Source: Schistocerca nitens | Taxonomy: Eukaryota > Arthropoda > Insecta > Orthoptera > Acrididae | Direction: 5' to 3' | DNA: 64,000 nucleotides | NCBI RefSeq assembly: GCF_023898315.1 | Contig: NC_064623.1 | Span: forward strand, 21,039,640-21,103,639 | Shown: positions 23,036 through 34,545 of the stretch, in pieces | Layout of the letters: every line of letters starts with the position of its first letter | How positions within the stretch are numbered: the first letter of the stretch is position 1 | Made by a program: the position numbers and the translations under genes | The notes under the pieces: model-generated | What the model saw: the letters and a program-made list of their open reading frames with translations, nothing else | Databases searched by the model: none | Told to the model about the DNA's origin: nothing

Positions 23036-24039
23036 ATCAGTAGCTGAAAGCCGTAAATGAAATTGTACCACGTCGTTGCATTAACATACGCAGTTGGCTG
23101 CGTCCTAGTGTGCCTGAAATCGTTTCAGATTGCGGCCACATGCTCTTACACATTTTACTTCTCTCGATTAATGGCGCCACTTTTCTTTTTTTTTCTCGAA
23201 TGTGTGCGCGCCGTGCCCAGATTAAGGTGAATTTAGAGAACGCTGCAGCAATGGCGGCCACCAGTTAACATACATACGCTACACTGAAAATGGCAATAAC
23301 TCGGAGGAAAGCTGCTTTACACACATATGAACATCAACTAAAATCCGCTATTTCACGTGAACGAACAATCATTATATTCTGAGATAACGAACAGAATTTA
23401 TCACGTCACAGACCTTTCCACCCACGTAACAAAAGGTGACCATACAAATTTACATCTCATTCTTCCGAGGACTCATACCGAAGAAGTTTTTATCGTATCA
23501 CGGCCTTTACACAATTAGTGATAACACTGAACGTTGTATTTTCTTTGATATTGTTGCATCTCAGACACGACTAATACATTAGTTTATTGGATTTAGTGCT
23601 TTTGTCACTTCGTGTCTTTTCACGCGCAAGAAAATATTTATTCAGCACTTTTGGCATTTCCGGGCAACAATAGAGCGGGCATTATTCTGCAACAGAATAA
23701 AGCCGTCTGTCAACATTCCTGAGCGGTTGGACTTCAATGCTTGCATGGTTCTATAGGCAACCAGGAACATTTTTCCAAGGAGGCATTGGCCGTCTTGTCG
23801 CAGTGGCACACATGTATCAACAGTTACGGCGATTGCTCTTGAAATAATAAATTATTTACTTACTTTTTATCATCTCTGTCGTTTTCACTTGACAGCCCGT
23901 TACGAAAGACTGAAAAACAATAGGGCGTAACTAATTGATCGATCGCCGTAACTGAAGTGCAGTGGAAGCATCTCAGTCTGTTCCACGCGGTCATTAGGGG
24001 GTGCCTTGCGGTTCTCTACCACTGTGAACATTTCTTCCT
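23036..24039. other. Unassigned sequence
   Basis: About 1 kb with no recognised gene or repeat family. Confidence 0.4.
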
Positions 24040-24486
24040 CCTCGCGGAGGTGGAAGTTCACACCGCCCGTTGTCAGCAGTTTACTCGGGGTTAATACGCG
24101 AGTGTGGCGCCCGTTTGAGGCATCAGCGACGGCTCAGAAGACACGGCAGCGGGAGATGCCGGAGTAACCCAGTTATTTATTGCAGTGGGGCGTGCGCTGC
24201 GCGCTTGTTATCTGCCGGGCCGTTATACCGGCTGGCTGCCTAGCCCGCTCCCCCTCCCCCTGCCCGGCCGGCTCTTCTCCCCTCCACTCCACCCTCCTCC
24301 CTCTCCCCCCCCCCCCCCCCCCCGCCGTGTGCTCAGCGCGGAGCCACCGCACATAACCCGCGTCCGACGTATCGAGCGATCGATGCGATAACGCGAGCGG
24401 GCACTAAACCGGTTATCACCCGAGTAGATTGTTTGTCGTCCGCCCTCTCTCTCGCGTTCTGCCGTGTCCTTTACATCATCGCGCGC

Positions 24487-24517
<31 letters not shown>

Positions 24518-24600
24518 GCAGCAACCGAGCGCAGCGGAGGAGGAAGCCGGTGGAAGTCTACCCGGCGCTTCCGAGTCGAGATGACCGTCGATTAGTCTGC
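24040..24600. other. GC-rich block with C19 run and (GT)n
   Basis: A CpG-rich segment containing a 19-base C run (24305-24323) and a (CG)n-(GT)n alternating tract (24481-24518). No splice or coding signal was recognised. It could be a CpG-island-like element or simply a local composition change. Confidence 0.4.
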
Positions 24601-25130
24601 AAGTGCCTCGCGTCCTGCCCCCATTTATACTATAAGTACTGGTCTACAGAGAAGTCGATATCTCGCGTCGGCTGAAGCCCCCAACGTTTTATTTCCGTTA
24701 GCCCCGCCTGTTAATGTGGCTTTCGACGTATTCACACAGTCGCGGGTTCGACGCATACCATTGTCTGTCTCTTGTCCGGCCTACAGAGGAAGGGACACTA
24801 AAGTGCGCGTCATTTATGACGGCGGCAGAGTTTAGGTTCGTTCTGCGCATCTGACGTCACAAAACACAGTCAGCCAAGCACAGTTTTAGAAACGTTCAGT
24901 CATAAATAAAGTAACTGAACGAAAGCAGTGTCTTGATAGCAGAATTTCTTTTATAGAAAGTTTGGAAAAAGCATCCTTTATACCTATTGCTTCATATTGT
25001 ATTAATGAATTAAACCAAACAAGCAAAAAGCCTCGTAATTGAGGCGACGTGAGTAATTCATAGTCATACCAACAGTGTTTGTCGGTATTTTGCGCCCTAG
25101 TCTAAACCTGAAGGAACTATACTGAATAAT

Positions 25131-25205
25131 GAGCTGCGTTAGCGTAACGGTTAGTGTTTGGCTGCTAAGTGAAAAGTTCCGAGTTCAAACCTTGATCTGT
25201 GCTTT
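25131..25205 (+). mobile_element. tRNA-like sequence, probable degenerate SINE head
   Basis: GCGTTAGCGTAACGGTTAGTG resembles box A and GAGTTCAAACC resembles box B at tRNA spacing, with TGGCTGCTAAG in the anticodon-loop position. The flanks are AT-rich. Acceptor-stem pairing is poor, so I do not call it a tRNA gene. Confidence 0.4.
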
Positions 25206-25934
25206 ATATTTACTTTATTTAAAAACAATATCGAATTGTCTTACTTTATGAATTTTATTCGTTTGAATGTAATTTTTTGAAATTTCTAGTGGCAACTGAA
25301 ATCAACCATACGGAAAGTATACGCTATGGACTTTTACCTCTGCAAACTCAAGATTTCGTGCAGTGGTTTACTACATTTAATGCTGCACAATAACTGCGTT
25401 GAACATCGAAACAAAATTAAGTCATTTATGGGGGGAAGATATCAGTCAAGAAGATGTGCAAAAATAAAATTTTTGGGCCAAATAGTTTTTGTGAAATCGA
25501 ATGATAAGTGTGTCAAAGCAGTCGGAAAACCGTGTGTCTGCACAGGCGAGCAGTGGAGTGATGACAAAATCGGGCACAGCGCGGAATGCGAGGAGCACAT
25601 CTCTGTAGCAGCGAAAGGATTAGTTAATGCGGCCGTGGTGGCTTTACTTCATAAACTGAGCGCTCCCCCCTAAACGTTAAGTTTGCTTGGTGCGTACAAC
25701 TGGCAACGCAGCAATCTCCCGCGTCTGGGCGGGCGCACAGACAACGAGCTGGAGACCATCGCAGAGAATTGGCAGAAAGCACAGGCGGCTTCCTTCTGTG
25801 ACGAAGGTATCGGGAAGTTGGAACTTCGCAAAGTAAGGTCCGATCGGTCGCAAAGTGGAAATAAAAAATGTTTCATGTGCAACAGTTAGCTACTATATAC
25901 CTTGCAGCTACTTCTCTACATAGTCGCCGCCTAC
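25206..25934. other. Unassigned sequence
   Basis: Open frames of 115 codons (25326-25673) and 68 codons (25683-25889) have no recognised domains. Nothing else was found up to the start of the RTE element. Confidence 0.4.
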
Positions 25935-27640
25935 AGGAAAATTAAAGAGACCTTTGGAGATAAGAGAACCACTTGCATGAATATCAAGAGCTCAGATGGA
26001 AACCCAGTTCTAAGCAAAGAAGGGAAAGCAGAAAGGTGGAAGGAGTATATAGAGGGTCTATAGAAGGGCGATTTATTCAGGGCAATATTATGGAAATGGA
26101 AGAGGATGTAGATGAAGATGAGATGGGAGATATGATACTGCGTGAAGAGTTTGACAGAGCACTGAAAGACCTGATCGAAACAAGGCCCCCGGAGTAGACA
26201 ACATTCCATTGGAACTACTGACGGCCTTGGGAGAGCCAGTCCTGACAAAACTCTACCATCTGGTGAGCAAGATGTATGAAACAGGCGAAATACCCTCAGA
26301 CTTCAAGAAGAATATAATAATTCCAATCCCAAAGAAAGCAGGTGTTGACAGATGCGAAAATTACCGAACTATCAGTTTAATAAGTCACAGCTGCAAAATA
26401 CTAACACGAATTCTTTACAGACGAATGGAAAAACTGGTAGAAGCGGACCTCGGGGAAGATCAGTTTGGATTCCGTAGAAATACTGGAACACGTGAGGCAA
26501 TACTGACCTTACGACTTATCTTAGAAGAAAGATTAAGGAAAGGCAAACCTACGTTTCTAGCATTTGTAGACTTAGAGAAAGCTTTTGACAATGTTGACTG
26601 GAATACTCTCTTTCAAATTCTAAACGTGGCAGGGGTAAAATACAGGGAGCGAAAGGCTATTTACAATTTGTACAGAAACCAGATGGCAGTTATAAGAGTC
26701 GATGGACACGAAAGGGAAGCTGTGGTTGGGAAGGGAGTAAGACAGGGTTGTAGCCTCTCCCCGATGTTATTCAATCTGTATATTGAGCAAGCAGTAAAGG
26801 AAGCAAAAGAAAAATTCGGAGTAGGTATTAAAATTCATGGAGAAGTAGTAAAAACTTTGAGGTTCGCAGATGACATTGTAATTCTGTCAGAGACAGCAAA
26901 GGACTTGGAAGAGCAGTTGAACGGAATGGACAGTGTCTTGAAAGGAGGATATAAGATGAACATCAACAGAAGCAAAACGAGGATAATGGAATGTAGTCGA
27001 ATTAAGTCGGGTGATGTTGAGGGTATTAGATTAGGAAATGAGACACGTAAAGTAGTAAAGGAGTTTTGCTATTTGGGGAGCAAAATAACTGATGATGGTC
27101 GAAGTAGAGAGGATATAAAATGTAGACTGGCAATGGCAAGGAAAGCGTTTCTGAAGAAGAGAAATTTGTTAACATCGAGTATAGATTTAAGTGTCAGGAA
27201 GTCATTTCTGAAAGTATTTGTATGGAGTGTAGCCATGTATGGAAGTGAAACATGGACGGTGAATAGTTTGGACAAGAAGAGAATAGAAGCTTTCGAAATG
27301 TGGTGCTACAGAAGAATGCTGAAGATTAGATGGGTAGATCACATAACTAATGAGGAGGTACTGAATAGGATTGGGGAGAAGAGGAGTTTGTGACAACTTG
27401 ACCAGAAGAAGGGATCGGTTGGTAGGACATGTTCTGAGGCATCAAGGGATCACCAATTTAGTATTGGAGGGCAGCGTGGAGGGTAAAAATCGTAGTGGGA
27501 GACCAAGAGATGAATACACTAAGCAGATTCAGAAGGATGTAGGTTGCAGTAGGTACTGGGAGATGAAGAAGCTTGCACAGGATAGAGTAGCATGGAGAGC
27601 TGCATCAAACCAGTCTCAGGACTGAAGACCACAACAACAT
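25935..27640 (+). mobile_element. RTE-like LINE, longest copy in the window, endonuclease missing
   Basis: The main frame (26209-27393, 394 codons) encodes an RT with IPSDFKKNIIIPIPKKAG, ENYRTISLISH, DQFGFRRNTGTREA, FLAFVDLEKAFDNVDW (motif 3), GVRQGCSLSPMLFNLYIEQA (motif 4), LRFADDIVILSE (catalytic DD intact), YLGSKI, and the C-terminal VAMYGSETWTV, EAFEMWCYRRML and NEEVLNRIGEKR. A frameshift at about 27390 moves the C-terminus (RLVGHVLRHQGI to AWRAASNQS) to another frame ending at 27625. Upstream, 25935-26205 encodes KETFGDKRTTCM...RWKEYIEGL and the linker APGVDN in two frames with a stop at 26060 and a frameshift near 26180. The apurinic endonuclease is absent (5' truncation). The 3' end at 27640 is ACCACAACAACA, the RTE-type trinucleotide tail. 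Confidence 0.92.
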
Positions 27641-28502
27641 GACCTAGTAGATAGTGTGGGAAGTTCCATGCGGCTTTTCGCGGATGATGCTGTAGTATAC
27701 AGAGAAGTTGCAGCATTAGAAAATTGCAGCGAAATGCAGGAAGATCTGCAGCGGATAGGCACTTGGTGCAGGGAGTGGCAACTGACCCTTAACGTAGACA
27801 AATGTAATGTATTGCGAATACGTAGAAAGGATCTTTTATTGTATGATTATATGATAGCGGAAGAAACACTGGTAGCAGTTACTTCTGTAAAATATCCGGG
27901 AGTATGCGTACGGAACGATTTGAAGTGGAATGATCATAAAAAATTAATTGTTGGTAAGGCGGGTGCCAGGTTGAGATTCATTGGGAGAGTCCTTAGAAAA
28001 TGTAGTCCATCAACAAAGGAGGTGGCTTACTAAACACTCGTTCGACCTATACTTGAGTATTGTTCATCAGTGTCGAATCCGTACCAGGTCGGGTTGACGG
28101 AGGAGATAGAGAAGATCCAAAGGAGAGCGGCGCGTTTCGTCACAGGGTTATTTGGTAAGCCTGATAGCGTTACGGAGATGTTTAGCAAACTCAAGTGGCA
28201 GACTCGGCAAGAGAGGTGCTCTGCATCGCGGTGTAGCTTGCTGTCCAGGTTTCGAGAGGGTGCGTTTCTGGATGAGGTATCGAATATATTGCTTCCCCCT
28301 ACTTATACCTCCCGAGGAGATCACGAATGTAAAATTAGAGAGATTCGACCGCTCACGGAGGCTCTCCGGCAGTCGTTCTTCCCGCGAACCACACGCGACT
28401 GGAACAGGAAAGGGAGGTAATGAGAGTGGCACGTAAAGTGCCCTCCGCCACACACCGTTGGGTGGCTTGCGGAGTATAAATGTAGGTGTATATGTAGATT
28501 CT
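27640..28502 (+). mobile_element. CR1/L2-like LINE, C-terminal RT half and 3' UTR, one nonsense codon
   Basis: It begins at the RTE tail with NDLVDSVGSSM, then RLFADDAVVYREV (catalytic box), NVDKCNVLRI, YPGVCVRNDLKWND and KEVAY. A TAA at 28031-28033 stops the frame; the same frame continues with TLVRPILEYC, YQVGLTEEIEKIQRRAARFV and the ending QSFFPRTTRDWNRK. One A-to-T change in an AAA lysine codon would explain the stop. The 3' UTR has the CCCTCCGCCACACACCG block and ends near 28500 in GTAGGTGTATATGTAGA. The N-terminal RT half is missing precisely at the RTE junction. Confidence 0.88.
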
Positions 28503-29449
28503 GGGACTGCAGCAATGGCAAGAAAGAAATTAAAGCACGAATCAAACTGCTAGCTGCGGACATTTTTACAGAGTAGCTACCCCTAGGTACTACAAATTTT
28601 TACACTACTACAGCTCATTTCGATGTAAAAGCGCCACAGTCCTCATCTCCGCTGCAATACCGTCTGACTGACAGTTGCAGTAGCACAACCACACAGCGTG
28701 ATTCCCCTGCCCCCCCTCCCCCCTCTTTTTTTTAATTTAACAGATGTATGCAGATGGGCGATTTACGTTCCGCATTTCGTACGAATAACGAAAATATCAA
28801 ATTTACTGCGTATTGCTAGCGAGCACATGGTCGAGTGATCGGGTGTCACAGCTGGTATTAAAAACGTGGTCACGATAATCAAATGTAAACATTCTGAAAT
28901 AAAAGCTTAAAAAAAGAATAGTATACTTGTTTGTTCTGTATCACACATGATATTCCGACTTTATTATTTGCGTACGCCGTATTACCGCAGCATATGAAAT
29001 ACAAAAATCTATCGGGCCAGGCCGCAACGCCTCGAATTTTGCTCATTGAGTGTTTAGAGCAGCCTACATCGCACAGTTGCTGCCGCTATTACTGGCTCAC
29101 GATGACTGTAAACAACTGAACTTATCTGTGGTCTACAATAGGAATTTATCTTACTCTTGTATACTTACACGCTTGAAGTGGCTTCTATGCGTGATACGTC
29201 GAACAGAATTAGGCTTCTCTTTGTTGGCCTATGCTCACTTCGCATTGTACTCTATTACAAGCTGACTACTCGGTGTCGTTTACTTCACTCTTTCCACATC
29301 AGCAGACGTGGTGGGTGTCTTACGTCAACAGCGTATCTTTTCCATGTAGAATTTCATATGTACCAAATTTATATCAAAGTGTTCGAGGTGGTACTGTAGA
29401 TTCCATTGCTTGAGACAAGTCAAGTGTTTTGTTGTTCACGTTTCTGATG
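28503..29449. other. Unassigned AT-rich sequence
   Basis: No recognised gene. A C-rich run lies near 28707-28723. Short overlapping frames have no domains. Confidence 0.4.
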
Positions 29450-29643
29450 GTTCAAATGGCTCTGAGCACCATGGGACTCAACTGCTGAGGTCATTAGTCC
29501 CCTAGAACTTAGAACTAGTTAAACCTAACTAACCTAAGGACATCACAAACATCCATGCCCGAGGCAGGATTCGAACCTGCGACCGTAGCGATCTTGCGGT
29601 TCCAGACTGCAGCGCCTTTAACCGCACGGCCACTTCACGCCGT
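29450..29643 (-). mobile_element. SINE-A, near full length
   Basis: A minus-strand copy with the reverse complement of box B (GGATTCGAACC), the tRNA-like head and the complete body. The head is slightly mutated. I see no convincing target-site duplication, so it may be older or rearranged. Confidence 0.9.
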
Positions 29644-29820
29644 CACACCCCCAGCAGCTACTTTCGCATACTACTGAGCATAAAGTGTCCGTAAATGCCT
29701 TCCATCTCTCTAACATGACAGTGAAGAAGTTTTGAAACGTCGCAAAGTGACTGGCTGTCGTCTTAACGCCCACCATCCGCCACGCTAGAGCAGCCGTGGC
29801 AGGAAACCAACGACCAAGAG

Positions 29821-29935
29821 TGGTTCAAATGGCTCGGAGCACTGTGGGACTTAACATCTGAGGTCATCAGTCCCCTAGAACGTAGAACTACTTAAACCTA
29901 ACTAATCTAAGGACAACACACACACCCATGCCCGA
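29821..29935 (-). mobile_element. SINE-A, head-truncated
   Basis: The 3' body (GGTTCAAATGGCTCGGAGCA onward) extends to CCATGCCCGA, where homology stops before box B. No duplication was found. Confidence 0.85.
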
Positions 29936-30342
29936 TCCGGCCGGCAACCAGCGTCCAGAATGGATGGGAAATTTACTTGCGCTTTCTAGAACTTCAAATT
30001 TAAACGCAAGTACTACAACGTCTAGCGATGTGAAGCCACATTTCTGCAGTACACCGAAGCTAACATTCTTTAGTTTGTCGACTGCCTCGCTCGATAATAT
30101 GCTCATCCCTGTGCGCAGCCCTTACCCCACTACCACGAAGCACCCTTGTTTCCTACCAAAGCTTGTGCACTGGAGCTGAATTTCTTTTCTTCATAACTCG
30201 TTAAGTCAGATAATATTACTTTCATACACGTGTATATACGCTTTGTACCTGCTACTGTCACTATTATTACTATTATAGCAGTAAACGAAGGCTCCTGAAG
30301 AGGTATATCTGCGGGTGAAACAGGAAAAGAAGTAGTAGTACT
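29936..30342. other. Unassigned sequence
   Basis: About 400 bp with no recognised element. Open frames are short. Confidence 0.4.
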
Positions 30343-30410
30343 AGTTCAGGGTACACTCCGCCACACGCCGCACTGTGGCTTGAGAAGTGTGTACACAGAT
30401 GCAGATATAA
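30343..30410 (+). mobile_element. CR1/L2-like LINE 3' UTR stub
   Basis: GTACACTCCGCCACACGCCG, a TGTGGCTTG.GAAGTGT block and an ending CAGATGCAGATATA correspond to the conserved 3' terminus of the LINE at 27640-28502. It is a severely 5'-truncated insertion or a relic. Confidence 0.6.
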
Positions 30411-30676
30411 ACACAGCAAATGAGAACACTAAGCTGCATTCCGTTTTTTATCACAAGTCGGACGCTTCCCAAGCGTCTAGGAATGTGCGATGTCTTCGTC
30501 TTCCTACACTTTATTCCGTATCTTCCCGGCACCGGTAATAACAGTATTTGACAATGCTGGTGGTAGGTGGGGGCCGCCAAGTTTCTGCGTCTAGTGTTAC
30601 CTCGTGTCAAACTGTGCAAAGATTGTCTAAATGCTGGCGAATCGTACAGCTGAGATGGGACGTGTGTACCCTACAG

Positions 30677-31613
30677 CAGTCGTTCCCAACATAGGGGAAA
30701 TTTCCCCCCTGAAAAGGGGGGGGGGGGCAAAATGAAATCTTGAAATCTTCAGAGGGGTAAAAACAAAAGGCTTCAATTGTGTTTTCGTCACGGAATTAAA
30801 TTTTTTTTTTGATGACCATTACTACTATTACTGTCATAAGACTGTAATACCGATCACATAGGAAACCAAAAATCTTTTTTTTTTTTCAAATTCTAACACT
30901 AATGCATGACACAATTTGGTGGAGGCTGCAGCTTGCAAAACGAATGCATGATCATCATCTTCCTGACGAAGTGCACCTATGGCACTAAAACTGACGCATG
31001 TACATCACATACACTTAAATATCTCGTGAAAATGCCTTCTGAGCTGTACCTAGTTCCCGCAATGGACCAGTAAAAGCTTTATTACTCGCTTCGCAATAGA
31101 CAAAAGAACTAAGTGAGAACACAACAGTAACCATGCAATGACAACCAACATGCTGTTAAGTCTTACACACTGTTATTGTCATTACTATTAATGGCTGTGA
31201 TACACAAACCACTGACAGCCTGAAGTCTTTCAATTTCTGCCATTTCAGAAATAAGGAGACCAGCGATCACGCGACGTACGAACGTTAATTGCAGTACACA
31301 CATTTAGCTTGGTTTATTTTAAATGCGATGCAGTGTGTGGCTAGAAGAGGAGTGCCGCAGAGGATGTTTCGTTACAAGTGCTGAGAAGGAGTTGTAGGTG
31401 GCACTCAGGACGCACCGAGAATTGCTTCATCAGTCTATAAAAAAAAGTTATTGTTATAAATAAGCAGTACCAGTTGTCAGAGTCAGTGACTTGACAAAAC
31501 CAAAAATCGCTTTAAGTTACGCAGAGAAATTGCTATTTGGCAGAGGGCTGGTGGTAGCTGTGGGGAGAGGGGGTATTCGCTCTGACTGCACTCACGAAGG
31601 TTGGGAGCTACTG
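30677..31613. mobile_element. hAT-like non-autonomous DNA transposon
   Basis: The ends are inverted: CAGTCGTTCCCAAC at 30677-30690 and GTTGGGAGCTACTG at 31600-31613 (revcomp CAGTAGCTCCCAAC). CAGNGNTCCCAAC termini, followed by G-rich/C-rich subterminal runs (here GGGGGGG near 30716), are typical of hAT-family elements. The interior of about 910 bp has no transposase frame. The flanking 8-mers do not match, so the expected 8-bp duplication is absent or eroded. Confidence 0.6.
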
Positions 31614-31884
31614 ACTTAGAAGGACGTGGAAGACCGCCTAAAAACCAGAAGCAGGCCGGCCGGCCGGCCGGCGCCTCCCCTCATCCCGGAGAGGGCGTGC
31701 TAATGCGCGTGGCTCCCCGGGTGGGTCACAGTAGCTACTTGCTACTAAGTACTGGTACAAAAATTATGATTTCAGACTACAAGAATAGCCGACGCAAGTG
31801 AATGATATCTTTTAACAAAGTGCTCATATTGTAATTACGGCTATTTTTTTAAGTAAGTATGGTACAAAATTGCTGTATGCGTAG

Positions 31885-32073
31885 CCGGCCGGAGTGGCCG
31901 AGCGGTTCTAGGCGCTACAGTCTGGAACCGCGCGACTGCTACGGTCGCAGGTTCGAATCCTGCCTCGGACATGGATGTGTGTGAGGTCCTTAGGTTAGTT
32001 AGGTTTAAGTAGTTCTAAGTTCTAGGGGACTTATGACCACAGCAGTTGAGTCCCATAGTGCTCAGAGCCATTT
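31885..32073 (+). mobile_element. SINE-A, full length, 15-bp TSD with one mismatch
   Basis: Box A-like GTGGCCGAGCGGTTC, box B GGTTCGAATCC (31950-31960) and a complete body. Flanking repeats TTGCTGTATGCGTAG (31870-31884) and TTGCTGTATGTGTAG (32074-32088) differ at one base. Confidence 0.95.
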
Positions 32074-32149
32074 TTGCTGTATGTGTAGAAGTGTACTCCG
32101 ATGTAAGAGTGGTCCCGAAAGTCCTCAAAGCAAGCAAAGCTCCGTGTTT

Positions 32150-32408
32150 TGGCACTGACGGGATTACCGCGACCCACCGACCGACCGCCGTGTCATCCTC
32201 TGCCCAATGGCGTCATTTGTCACGGTGAGGTGACGCGAGCACACGGCTCTCGCCCCCCCCCCCCGGCCCTCCTCGGCAGCTGTGGTGACCTGAAGCCGCT
32301 ACTCGACTCGCATCACGAGGCCGAAAATTCCCGGGCAGCATCGGGAATCCAACCCGGGTCCTCCGCGCAGTAGGCAGATCCTGTCACCAATGAGCTACAG
32401 ACGCCGGA
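32150..32408 (-). mobile_element. tRNA-derived SINE, family E
   Basis: The minus strand begins with CGTCTGTAGCTCATTGGTGA (box A) and carries CCCGGGTTGGATTCCCG (box B) at tRNA spacing. A GC-rich body follows with a C13 run (32252-32265) and the ACCGACCGACCGCCG block shared with 21712-21870. No clear duplication was identified. Confidence 0.75.
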
Positions 32409-32500
32409 CTGAAGGTCCTTATCTGACCGATAAAATATATTAAGATAGTCGTTTTTATAAAATGCATTTTAGCCATCATCTTTTTGTTTGTCCCATTAGT

Positions 32501-33141
32501 CATATGCCAGTTTCGGTTACTAACCATAATCCAGGATGTCCATTAACATCATCATTTAGTTAAAACAGAAGGCGACTAAACGTTTCTGAATATACACGCT
32601 GTCTGACACATAAAGGGTGTTGCTGTAAGTGAAGTACGACTGGACATTCGATGCACTTTAGATTAACATCACTGCTTTTAGTACGTAACCTAGGTGTATT
32701 CGGTTCCACTTTTATCTTGCGATTGTCTTTATTCTAACTTTCAATACTAATCTTGTCTGTTTTTGTTTACATTCCGTCAAAGATGTTGGTAAAGATATTC
32801 TGTTCTTGACCACTGGTGTAAAAGTATGTTGGTATGTTAGCTATGCACTACAGATGTACTATCTTTGACATAACTGGACTGCTAAGGGATTTTTTTCAGT
32901 AATTGTTCGTCTTGTTCTTACTGTTATGTCTTGTTCATGAGATATGACTGTCACTATTCTAAGAGAAGTCATGTCAGCAGTTTTTCACTGGATAATTTCG
33001 ATATTGTTCAGCATTAAAGGAATAAAGGACACTTCTAACTAATCCGTTGTACACTGTAAGTATACAAGTGGATTTTGCACCCATATATTTGGTTACTAAC
33101 CGTTATCCTGGATCATGGTTAATAATCGAAACCGGTATATG
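32501..33141. mobile_element. Inverted-repeat unit with hammerhead-like ends (Penelope-like?)
   Basis: The left arm 32501-32537 (CATATGCCAGTTTCGGTTAC...) and the right arm 33105-33141 are inverted copies of about 37 bp with roughly six mismatches. Read outward, each arm contains CCTGGAT, then ATGGTTA.TAA, then CGAAAC.GG. This resembles a hammerhead catalytic core (CUGANGA, stem II GGTTA/TAACC, CGAAAC) of the type known from Penelope-like retroelements. No protein frame lies in the 570-bp interior. The family assignment is inference; the inverted repeat is directly visible. Confidence 0.45.
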
Positions 33142-33149
33142 AATAATGA

Positions 33150-34545
33150 AACAAATCTACATAGTCCGCAAGCCACCTGACGGTGTGTGGCGGAGGGTAC
33201 CTTGAGTACCTCTGTCGGTTCTTCCTTCTATTCCAGTCTCGTATTGTTCGTGGAAAGAAAGATTGTCGGTATGCCTCCGTGAGGGCTCTAATCTCTCTGA
33301 TTTTATCCTCATGGTCTCTTCGCGAGATATACGTAGGAGGGAGCAATATACTGCTTGAGTGGTCGATGAAGGTATGTTCTCGATACTTCAACAAAAGCCC
33401 GTACCGAGCTACTGAGCGTCTCTCCTGCAGAGTCTTCCACTGGAGTTTATCTATCATCTCCGTAACGCTTTCGCAATTACTAAACGATCCTGTAACGAAG
33501 CGCGCTGCTCTCCGTTGGATCTTCTCTATCTCTTCTATCAACCCTATCTGGTACAGATCCCACACTGCTGAGCAGTATTCGAGCAGTGGGCGAACAAGCG
33601 TATTGTAACCTACTTCCTTTGTTTTCGGATTGCATTTCCTTAGGATCCTTCCAATGAATCTCGGTCTGGCATCTGCTTTACCGACGATCAACTTTATATG
33701 ATCATTCCATTTTAAATCAGTCCTAATGCATACTCCCAGATAATTTATGGAATTAACTGCTTCCAGTTGCTGACCTGCTATATTGTAGCTAAATGATAAG
33801 GGATCTCTCTTTCTGTGTATTCGCAGCACATTACACTTGTCTACATTGAAATTCATTTGCCATTCCCTGCACCATGCGTCAATTCGCTGCAGATCCTCTT
33901 GCATTTCAGTACAATTTTCCGTTGTTACAACCTCTCGATATACCACAGCATCATCCGCAAAATGCCCCACTGAACTTCCGATGTCATCCACAAGGTCATT
34001 TATGTATATTGTGAATAGCAACGGTGCTACGACACTCCCCTGCTGCACACCTGAAATCACTCTTAACTTCGGAAGACTTCTCTCCATTGAGAACGATATG
34101 CCGAGTTCTGTTATCTAGGAACTCCTCAATCCAATCACACAATTGGTCTGATAGTCCATATGCTCTTACTTTGTTCATTAAACGACTGTCGGGAACTGTA
34201 TCGAACGCCTTGCGGAAGTCAAGAAACACGGCATCTACCTGGGAAACCGTGTCTATGGCCCTCTGAGTCTCGTGGACGAATAGCGCTAGCTGGGTTTCAC
34301 GCGACCTTTTTCGAAACCCATGCTCATTCCTACAGAGTAGATTTCTAGTCTCCAGAAAAGTCATATACTCGAACATAATACGTGTCCCGAAATTCTACAA
34401 CTTAGAGATATAGTTCTATAGTTCGGCACATGTTTTCGACGTCCCTTCTTGAAAACGGGGATGACCTGTGCCCTTTTCCAATCTTTTGGAACGCTACGCT
34501 CTTATAGACACTTGCGGTACACCGCTGCAAATAAACAGTTAATGG
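33150..34545 (-). mobile_element. CR1/L2-like LINE, RT domain broken by one frameshift
   Basis: The minus-strand frame 34376-33996 encodes ETQLALFVHE, DAVFLDFRKAFDTVPD, the region SDQLCDWIEEFL and VLNGEKSSEV. It then shifts to the frame 34087-33119 (322 codons), which encodes VISGVQQGSVVAPLLFTIYI, a catalytic-region HFADDAVVY, NVDKCNVLRI, YLGV, RAARFVTG and QSFFPRTIRDWN. Upstream of 34376, pieces of PKDWKRAQVIPVFKKG and NYRTISLS extend the fragment to about 34545. The PQG motif is QQG here. The 3' end near 33150 contains GGTGTGTGGCGGAGGG and a GTAGAT remnant. No endonuclease is present. Confidence 0.9.

Noticed and set aside
25326-25673. 115-codon plus frame ending near 25673
   Set aside because: Not recognised. 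No splice signals or codon-usage argument, and length within chance expectation.
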